The notes beneath the pieces were generated by a model. The model was not told the DNA's origin. It saw only the letters and a program-made list of their open reading frames with translations, and searched no databases. The position numbers and the translations under genes were made by a program. From Bradyrhizobium oropedii (GTDB lineage Bacteria; Pseudomonadota; Alphaproteobacteria; Rhizobiales; Xanthobacteraceae): a stretch of DNA of 37,115 nt. Where the stretch lies: the NCBI RefSeq assembly GCF_020889685.1, contig NZ_JACMYO010000071.1, positions 1 through 37,115 on the forward strand, written 5' to 3'. How positions within the stretch are numbered: the stretch's first letter is position 1; the number at the start of each line of letters is the position of its first letter. Positions 31,253-37,115 of the stretch are shown here, piece after piece.

Positions 31253-33613
31253 CTACCTGCGCGCGACAGGCGCCGTCGCCGCGGCCGGCGCGTCGAAGGT
31301 CGATGGTGCGCGCCGCATGCTGTCGAGGCGCTCGCGGAATTCTTCGGCGACGACCTGGGCGTCGTGGGCGTTACGCACGAGCTTGGTGGTGACGAACACG
31401 ATGATCTCCGAACGGGTCTTGCTGTCGCTTTTCTGGCTGAGCAAGTCGCCGAGATACTTGATCTCGTTCAGGCCGGGCAATCCGGCCACGGTGCGCTCGT
31501 CGTCCTCCTTGATCAGGCCGCCGAGCAGCACGGTTTGGCCGCTGCTGGTGCCGACGGTCGAATGGATGCGCCGCTGCGAGATGGTGGGCGTCAGGTTCTG
31601 GGCGCTCGCGCCGGCCGGATTGACGACGTTGGAGACTTCCTGCTCGATCTCGAGCTCGATTGATCCGTTCGGATGCACATGCGGCAGCACCTTCAGGATG
31701 ATGCCGGTGTTCTGCCGGCTGATGCTGCTCACCACGTTGAGCCCGGTGACGGTGCTGCCGGTCGAGATCGGCACCTGGTCACCGACCTCGAGGATCGCCG
31801 GCTCATTATCGGCGACCACGAGCGACGGAGCTGACAGCACCTTCACGGTGGTCAGGGTGGAAAGCGCGTTCAGAACCAGCTTGGGATTGGCTTCGGCGCC
31901 GAGCAGCAGGTTGAACCCGGGCAGCACGCGCGCAAGCAGGGCGGTCTGCGCTGTCGACTGCAGGGCGTTGAACAGGCCGACCGATCCCTTGTCCTGGCCT
32001 GCACCGGCGTTGGCGCTGGTCAGATAGGCCTGCACGCCATACTGCAACTGGTCGGTCAGCGTGACCTCGGCGACCATGGCGTCGACGGCAACCTGGAGCC
32101 GCGGCCGGTCAAGTCGCTCCAGCGCGCGCTCGATCACGAGGTAATCCTCCTGGTTGGAATAGATCATGATCGAGTTGGTCGACTTGTCGGCGGTGATGCG
32201 CACGTTCTGAAATATGCCGCGTGGGAGGCTGCCCTGATTGGTTCCGCCGGTTCCCGCTGTATCCTGGTCGTCGTCCTTGCGGTCGGCGAATCCGACCTGA
32301 GTCTTGCCGCTGCCCGAGTTGTCGGTGGTGCCGCCCTGCATGGGGGTACCCTGATTGTTGCTATTATTATTGTTGTTGCTGTTGGTGAGCGTGCCGCTGC
32401 CGAGCGAGTCGAGCCGCGAGGTCGCTCCGCTCTGACCGGGCGCGGTCGCGGTGGTCTGGTTGTCACCGGCCGATTGCGAGGAGCGGCCGACGAACATTTC
32501 GTTGAGGATACGGGCAATGCTGCGCGCGTTGCCGAAACGCAGGCTGTAGACGCGCACAGTGGTGCCGGTGGGATCGGAGCGATCCAGGCGCCGCACCCAT
32601 TGGGTGGCGCGTTCCAGTACCTTGCTGTTCTTGCTCACCACCAGTACCGCATTCATGCGTGTCACCGGCTGGAACTTGATCACGCCCTGGCCTTGGCCGC
32701 CTTCGGCGGTGTCGAACACTTTATCGAGCTCGCGGATCATGGTCTCAGGCGCGGTCGATTTCAGCGGATAGAGGCCGACCGACTGGTTGCGCAGCCATTC
32801 CACGTCAAGCTCGCCGATCACGCCGACCGCCGCCTGGCGCTCGGAGGCGGTGCCCTGGACCAGCAGCACGTTGCGCGCCTGGTCGACACGCACGGCGCCG
32901 GGCCGCGACAGGAAGTTCTCCGCAGTCTTGGCGATCGCCGCCGCGGAGACGAAGCGCAGGGGTACGATCGAGACGCCGTATCCGGGTTGCCCCGCACCGA
33001 TGGTCGGGGTACCGGCTCCTGCGGCTTCCGGCATCGGCACGATGCGGATCAGGTTGTTTTCGCGCAGTACGGCCGCATTCAAGACCCGCAGCGTGTTCTC
33101 GAAGATCGGCAGCACATCCTTGCGCGGGATCGGCTGCGTCGAGGCCAGTGTGATCGTGCCCTGCACGCGCGGATCGATCACGTAGTTCATCCCGAGACTG
33201 TCGCCGATGACGGATTTTACCACCGTCGCGAGATCGGCGTTCTCGAAGTTCAGCTCGACGCCGCCCCCGGTCATGACATCGCTGTCGGCCGCGGTGGCCA
33301 CACGCGTCGCGGCTGCGGTGCTGGCATCGCGCTGCGTCGGGGCGGGTGTGTAATCCTGATCAGCGCCGGGAAACACCATGGGTTGCGACGCACGCCCCGA
33401 TGCCGTTGCGCCGGACGAGTTGCCGACCGGGCCGGTCCAGCGTGCGCGCAGATCCGCGTCGCGGATCGGGTCGGTGACCTGGTCGCGGCCGGGCAGGTCG
33501 ATGCCCTTGTCCATCATGCAACCGGCAAGCAGGCTACCGAGCGCGAGGCAAGTGGCGGCCGTGACGCCTAGCGAGGCCGTCCGCGAGCGGCAGTAACGTT
33601 CGAGACGTTGCAC
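31253..33613 (-). CDS. gspD: Type II secretion secretin GspD
   Basis: The 786-residue outer-membrane secretin starts at GTG 33613, which has an AAGGGAG site eight bases upstream. It carries a lipoprotein signal with lipobox LLAGC (Cys32), so it may insert without a pilotin. The N0 domain begins VELNFENADLATVVKSVIGD (about 123), followed by N1-N3 with GVSIVPLRFVSAAAIAKTAE and YSLRFGNARSIARILNEMF. An Asn-rich tract (SNNNNNSNN) lies in the N3 loop near residue 415. The secretin core ends with SQRRIHSTVGTSSGQTVLLG, GLIKEDDERTVAGLPGL and SEIIVFVTTKLV. Upstream in the operon is the phosphatase-fold gene, downstream the ClpP-like gene. Confidence 0.95.
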   Translation of the reverse strand: MQRLERYCRSRTASLGVTAATCLALGSLLAGCMMDKGIDLPGRDQVTDPIRDADLRARWTGPVGNSSGATASGRASQPMVFPGADQDYTPAPTQRDASTAAATRVATAADSDVMTGGGVELNFENADLATVVKSVIGDSLGMNYVIDPRVQGTITLASTQPIPRKDVLPIFENTLRVLNAAVLRENNLIRIVPMPEAAGAGTPTIGAGQPGYGVSIVPLRFVSAAAIAKTAENFLSRPGAVRVDQARNVLLVQGTASERQAAVGVIGELDVEWLRNQSVGLYPLKSTAPETMIRELDKVFDTAEGGQGQGVIKFQPVTRMNAVLVVSKNSKVLERATQWVRRLDRSDPTGTTVRVYSLRFGNARSIARILNEMFVGRSSQSAGDNQTTATAPGQSGATSRLDSLGSGTLTNSNNNNNSNNQGTPMQGGTTDNSGSGKTQVGFADRKDDDQDTAGTGGTNQGSLPRGIFQNVRITADKSTNSIMIYSNQEDYLVIERALERLDRPRLQVAVDAMVAEVTLTDQLQYGVQAYLTSANAGAGQDKGSVGLFNALQSTAQTALLARVLPGFNLLLGAEANPKLVLNALSTLTTVKVLSAPSLVVADNEPAILEVGDQVPISTGSTVTGLNVVSSISRQNTGIILKVLPHVHPNGSIELEIEQEVSNVVNPAGASAQNLTPTISQRRIHSTVGTSSGQTVLLGGLIKEDDERTVAGLPGLNEIKYLGDLLSQKSDSKTRSEIIVFVTTKLVRNAHDAQVVAEEFRERLDSMRRAPSTFDAPAAATAPVARR

Positions 33614-33667
33614 GACTATTCTCCCTTCTCTCCGCTGGGACGCGGCGGTGCAGTGGGCAGCTTGCCG

Positions 33668-35809
33668 TCAACGCGCATCATTCGCCGCCTTCCAGCGACG
33701 ATCAGCGGGCGTCAGGCTGCTGCCGGCGATCGTCTCCACCTCGTTGACCAACGCCTCGGCGCGGCCGATCAGCGCGCGCGCATAGGCTGGATTAATCGGC
33801 TGGCGCCCGAAGGCTGCGCCATCGATCTGGGCGTTGATCTCGCGCGCCAGCGCGTCGCGTCTCGCGGTGATTGCGCCGATGATGTCGAGATAGCGCTCAT
33901 AGCCGGCGTCGCCGCCCTTGATGGCCGCGCTCGCCAGGGCGAGGCTGTTGCGGGCAAGCTGCCCGAGCGGCTCGTTGAGCGTCTTGGTGGAGCGCGCCAG
34001 TGTGATGTAGGTCTCGGGAGCGGCTGCGAGCTCCGTCGGCAGTGCGCCAGGCTCGAGCGCATCCACCAGCACGACGCCGTCGTGCAAGTAGCGGTCGGTC
34101 AAACCGACGAGCGCCAGCAAGGTGGGCCGCAGATCGGCATGGTTGGAGAGGATGTCGGCGGCCTCGCCGCGCCGTGCGATACCCGGGCCGGCCATGCCGA
34201 ACCAGCTGCCGCCAAGCAGCTGGGAGATATCGCCGCGCAGCCACGTGACGTCGGGATTGATCGCAACGCAGGTCGGCGGCGCCGCGCAATCGGTGCGGCT
34301 GGCGGAGGTCCGGATGAGATAGTCGGGATCGCCGAACATGATGACATGCGGCGTGCGCGCCGGGCTCGCCGTGACCATGTGCATGAGCTGCATCTGTGCG
34401 CGGTCCGCGAGCATCGACGTCAGCCGGTCGCTTTTGCCGGTCACCGGGTTGAGGGCACTGAGCTTGCCGATGTCCTGCCCGAGCGTGCGCGTCAGCGGAT
34501 CGGTGGGCCGCGGATTGCCGTCGATATAGAACGGCGCGGCGCTGCCGGCCTGCACGTCGAACCTGGTGACGTTTCGGCGCTCGGTCGCGAGCAGCCGATC
34601 GATAGCGGCGTCGATTGCGCCGACCGGTCCATAGCTGCAGGGCACCGCGCGACCATCGCATGCAGGCGGGCTCGGCGGTCCTCCGACAAAGCGGTCGTTG
34701 CCCGTGGGCACGACGATGAACAATGTGTTGCGTGTCGTGATCCCGCGAGCGGCGAGTCGGTCGATGAACGCCTTGAACGCCGCATCGTCGTCGGCGAGCC
34801 TTGCGACGTGATCGGGCTCGCCGGGGCCGAAGGCGCGCCGGCGCATGCCGTCAGGCCGGTGCGCGTTGCCGATCCCGACATAGACCACCGGCACGCCGGC
34901 CTCCAGCATCGCTGCCGCGTAGCCGAGCGACTGCGTCGCCGTCGTCTCCGATGCGCCGGGAAAGCCTGCGTGGCCGGCGTCGTCGCCGATGACGTCGCCG
35001 CCGAGATCTTTTACCGAGCCGCCCGGCGAGATCGCCGGCTGCACATTGCGGTTGCCGAACAACGCGCTGAAGCCGGCATAGCCGCCGGGTTCATCCGGCA
35101 GCAGGTCGGGCCGCGCATGCGCGTTGCTGCACAGCGAGCTGCCGCGCGCGCAATGAATGGCGATGCCGAACAGATCTGCGCGCGTCTTGAGCGGATCGCT
35201 GGTCGCAGCCAGCGCCTCCGAGGCGCCGAGGGTAGCCGCGATATCAGCGTTGCCCTGCAGCGTCAGGCCAGTGATCGCGAACGCGCCGACATCGCAGCCC
35301 GAGACGGTGAATGGCGCCCATGGTGCAGGCACCGTCTTGCCGGTGTCGGCCAGCATCAACGGCTTGCCGTCGCGGCCGCTCGCGGTCCAGTACGCGAAAG
35401 CATCGGCGAAGCCGACGCCGCCATCGCTGCGGAACGCCGCGCTGTTGTCGCCGAACGGCACGCCCATGCGGTCACCGTACAGACCGGTCAGGATGGTGAG
35501 GGCGTCGGTCGCCGTCTGGGCCAGCGGCGAGGTCTGGTGATTGCTGGCAATGATCCCGTCGCGACTTAGAAAAGCGCGCAAATGCGGCATCTGCTCGAGA
35601 TCGGACGGAACGTTCGGAATGTCGCGACGCAGATGCACGTTGTCGAGCTCGATCTGCACCACACGCGCGATCGCACCACCGCGTGAATGCAACGCGCACG
35701 CCGCCTGCGCCTGACCGGCCCCGGTGCTGCACGCCAGGATGCAATCCAGGATCAGGAACAGGCAGCCGAGCAGCAGCGCCGCGAGGCCGGCAGGGATACT
35801 CGAACGCAT
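33668..35809 (-). CDS. Alkaline-phosphatase/sulfatase-fold secreted protein with altered metal motif
   Basis: The 713-residue protein starts at ATG 35809 (a GTG at 35896 is open but puts 29 residues before the signal). A hydrophobic signal covers residues 8-37. The alkaline-phosphatase superfamily fold is indicated by VVQIELDNVHL (first metal site, Asp56), TSPLAQTATDALTILTGLYGDR (93-114, nucleophile Thr expected) and SNHADLRPTLLALVGL with DGVVLVDAL near the end. Where related proteins carry an acidic-His metal pair (a DE.DHF-like motif) this one reads VVPTGNDRFVGG (366-377), so metal binding may be incomplete. It is the first gene of an operon with gspD, 54 bases upstream of it. A role as T2SS-linked enzyme or substrate is inference. 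Confidence 0.7.
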   Translation of the reverse strand: MRSSIPAGLAALLLGCLFLILDCILACSTGAGQAQAACALHSRGGAIARVVQIELDNVHLRRDIPNVPSDLEQMPHLRAFLSRDGIIASNHQTSPLAQTATDALTILTGLYGDRMGVPFGDNSAAFRSDGGVGFADAFAYWTASGRDGKPLMLADTGKTVPAPWAPFTVSGCDVGAFAITGLTLQGNADIAATLGASEALAATSDPLKTRADLFGIAIHCARGSSLCSNAHARPDLLPDEPGGYAGFSALFGNRNVQPAISPGGSVKDLGGDVIGDDAGHAGFPGASETTATQSLGYAAAMLEAGVPVVYVGIGNAHRPDGMRRRAFGPGEPDHVARLADDDAAFKAFIDRLAARGITTRNTLFIVVPTGNDRFVGGPPSPPACDGRAVPCSYGPVGAIDAAIDRLLATERRNVTRFDVQAGSAAPFYIDGNPRPTDPLTRTLGQDIGKLSALNPVTGKSDRLTSMLADRAQMQLMHMVTASPARTPHVIMFGDPDYLIRTSASRTDCAAPPTCVAINPDVTWLRGDISQLLGGSWFGMAGPGIARRGEAADILSNHADLRPTLLALVGLTDRYLHDGVVLVDALEPGALPTELAAAPETYITLARSTKTLNEPLGQLARNSLALASAAIKGGDAGYERYLDIIGAITARRDALAREINAQIDGAAFGRQPINPAYARALIGRAEALVNEVETIAGSSLTPADRRWKAANDAR

Positions 35810-36151
35810 GACGCCACGTCTTTGATATCGAAGTGTTCCGTCTGGATGGTCTGTTGGTGTCGATGCAGGCCGGAGCGTCGACAAGGTGCCGTCCACCGCA
35901 CCGCGAGCGACTGTGTGCGGCTTCGATGACGTCGTCGTAACAACTGCCTCGACGCGTCGCGCATGGCGACAATGCCCAGCTGTGATTCATCTTCACAGAT
36001 TTGACGCATACAACTTGCGACGCACGGCATTTTGCATCGCGCCCAACGAGCAGGCTTGCAACGCGCCCGCGTCTGGCGCAGTTTGATTGTGGCATGCGCG
36101 GATGACGATCAGTCGATCGTCCGTGCAGACAGACACGTGGACAACGTACGC
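35810..36151. promoter_or_regulatory. Divergent promoter region of the two T2SS transcription units
   Basis: About 340 bases between the leftward phosphatase-fold/gspD operon and the rightward gspC-like gene. No credible gene. Both promoters should lie here, but I cannot place them. Confidence 0.45.
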
Positions 36152-36664
36152 ATGTCGATCGCACTGCACATGTTGATGGTCGTTCTGCTTTGCCTGTGTA
36201 TTCCGTCCGCGCGTGCGGCGGAGACGCCGGCAGGCGAGGAGGCCGCCGCCAACAATCCCGTCGGGTTGCAGCCGTTGCAGGAGCTGAGTGCGACCAAGGA
36301 CAAACCGTTGTTCTCACCGGCACGGCGACCGCCGCCGAAGCCGGCCGCGCCAGTGGCGCGGCAAGAACCGCCGCCGCCACCTCCGGCACCGCCGAGTTTG
36401 GTGGTGCTCGGCATTGTCAGCGAGAACGGCGACGGTCGCGCCGCGATCCGTGCTTCCGGCGCGGGTGACAGGGTGTTGCGCGTGCGCACGGGCGACGACG
36501 TCAGCGGCTGGAAGGTCGAGCGGATCGAGCCGCGCCGGCTGGTTCTGACCCAGGGCGAGCGCTCGGTCGATTTCGCGCTGTTCGGCGGCGCCCCGAAGGC
36601 CGCAAAGTCGGCAAAGGCTGCGGAACGCCGCATCCCGCGGCTCAAGGTCGTCACGCCCGACTGA
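36152..36664 (+). CDS. GspC/GspN-like type II secretion protein
   Basis: The 170-residue protein has an N-terminal hydrophobic segment (1-20, followed by ARA, so either cleaved or an anchor). LQELSATKDKPLFSPARRPP (42-61) is a motif common to GspC/GspN-type proteins. A proline-rich linker (PPPPPPAPP) follows, then a small beta domain like the GspC homology region (about 82-145): LVVLGIVSENGDGRAAIRAS and VERIEPRRLVLTQGERSVDF. In GspC this domain binds the secretin N0 domain, and gspD lies divergently next door. There is no PDZ domain, so it is a short version. The ATG at 36152 has only a weak ribosome site; a GTG five codons earlier is possible. Confidence 0.78.
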   Translation: MSIALHMLMVVLLCLCIPSARAAETPAGEEAAANNPVGLQPLQELSATKDKPLFSPARRPPPKPAAPVARQEPPPPPPAPPSLVVLGIVSENGDGRAAIRASGAGDRVLRVRTGDDVSGWKVERIEPRRLVLTQGERSVDFALFGGAPKAAKSAKAAERRIPRLKVVTPD

Positions 36665-36965
36665 ATTTGCTGTTGCATTTCAGTCGATTGGGCTGACGAC
36701 GCCGTCGTCTTCGCCAAAAATTGAACTCTCGGAAAAGTTGAAATTTTTTTCCGGCATCGCTTCGCGTTAGCCGGTGTCGAACTGTCTTAGGTGATAGGGG
36801 AGGTGTCCTGAACTGTCGGGAGTGTCCGCTTGGAACAAGCGGTCGCGCTGACGGTGCTGCGCGCCTCTCATTGACCTGTTGGCACCGCGCCAGGCTGGTT
36901 CCAGGCTCGCCGGTGCGTTGTTGTGTTGCGATCGTTTCGCAGCACTGCTGCATTGGAAGGCCCGC
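36665..36965 (+). other. Gap upstream of the last gene, no gene seen
   Basis: Holds a small inverted repeat GACGAC-GCC-GTCGTC at 36695-36709 without a U-run, and an AT-rich stretch (36715-36750). The promoter of the last gene may be here. Confidence 0.35.
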
Positions 36966-37115
36966 ATGCATTCGCTTCCCCGTTCTGCTTCGATGTCGCG
37001 TCGTGGCCTGCTGCTTGCGGGCGTCAGTTCGATCGCGATCGCAATGAGTTCACCGGCCGGAGCCCGGCCGTTCGGCACGTGGGGCAACGGCGGCGTCGCG
37101 GCGACGCAGGCGGCG
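36966..37115 (+). CDS. Exported protein with twin-arginine-like signal, N-terminal fragment
   Basis: Only the first 50 residues are in the window. A GGAAGG ribosome site lies five bases before the ATG. The N-terminus holds SRRGLLLAG (residues 11-19), a twin-arginine pair followed by a hydrophobic stretch to about residue 28 and an ARPFGTWGNGG junction, so export through Tat (or a long Sec signal) is likely. The position after a T2SS gene makes it a candidate T2SS substrate; large filamentous-haemagglutinin-like proteins can begin this way, but the fragment is too short to say. A second ATG at residue 10 would also keep the signal. Confidence 0.7.
   Translation, partial: MHSLPRSASMSRRGLLLAGVSSIAIAMSSPAGARPFGTWGNGGVAATQAA

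Noticed and set aside
33608..35569. Rightward frame of 653 residues opposite the phosphatase-fold gene
   Set aside because: Antisense shadow of a real gene: Arg/Ala/Gly/His-rich with no recognisable fold, while the opposite strand has clear motifs.
1..37115. tRNA, rRNA, CRISPR array, insertion sequence or phage attachment site
   Set aside because: No cloverleaf, repeat-spacer pattern, transposase gene or flanking terminal repeats were seen on reading both strands.

Overview
The window looks like a piece of chromosome from a GC-rich alphaproteobacterium. Bradyrhizobium or a close relative is my best guess. The reasons are the codon use, a GTTC-N7-GTTC type LexA box ahead of a Y-family polymerase gene, a complete Tad/Flp pilus locus and a type I secretion locus with a bacterial transglutaminase-like peptidase (BTLCP). 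Genus assignment is inference. No rRNA, tRNA, CRISPR array or insertion sequence is visible.

Region 1 (1-8350) is a type I secretion and adhesin module. The 3' end of a large RTX/T1SS-143-repeat adhesin gene meets, across a bidirectional terminator, a leftward gene set: TolC-type outer-membrane channel, LapB/HlyB-type ABC exporter with an N-terminal C39-like domain, HlyD-type adaptor, and a periplasmic LapG-like cysteine peptidase. Together they suggest a surface adhesin whose retention or release is controlled by proteolysis. The c-di-GMP receptor expected for such a system (LapD) is not in view.

Region 2 (8500-10850) holds small accessory genes: a secreted-protein gene that appears frameshifted, a NYN-domain protein, a doubtful short ORF upstream of it, and a lipoprotein whose best ribosome binding site points at an ATC codon.

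Region 3 (11200-23900) is a Tad/Flp pilus locus, all rightward: two tandem Flp pilins, prepilin peptidase CpaA/TadV, CpaB, CpaE/TadZ, CpaF/TadA, TadB, TadC, an isoprenylcysteine-methyltransferase-like membrane protein, TadE, TadG and a second TadE. After a gap of about 0.4 kb come the secretin CpaC/RcpA, a small CpaD-like lipoprotein and the TPR lipoprotein TadD. Most start and stop codons from cpaB to the second tadE overlap (ATGA or TGATG), so this is one translationally coupled operon. Paired stem-loops sit between the pilin genes and the assembly genes.

Region 4 (24050-29600) is mixed: a membrane protein with a winged-helix-like N-terminus and coiled coil, a small conserved-looking ORF, DNA polymerase IV (dinB) with a LexA box, a 69-residue protein, and two divergent SGNH-fold hydrolase genes in a patch of lower GC.

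Region 5 (29950-37115) is a reduced or split type II secretion locus: GspG pseudopilin, a leftward operon of alkaline-phosphatase-fold protein, GspD secretin and ClpP-like periplasmic protease, and a divergent GspC/N-like protein followed by the start of a twin-arginine-signal protein that runs off the window. The inner-membrane motor genes (gspE, F, L, M) are not here. This region, and the methyltransferase inside the Tad operon, are the least conventional parts of the window.
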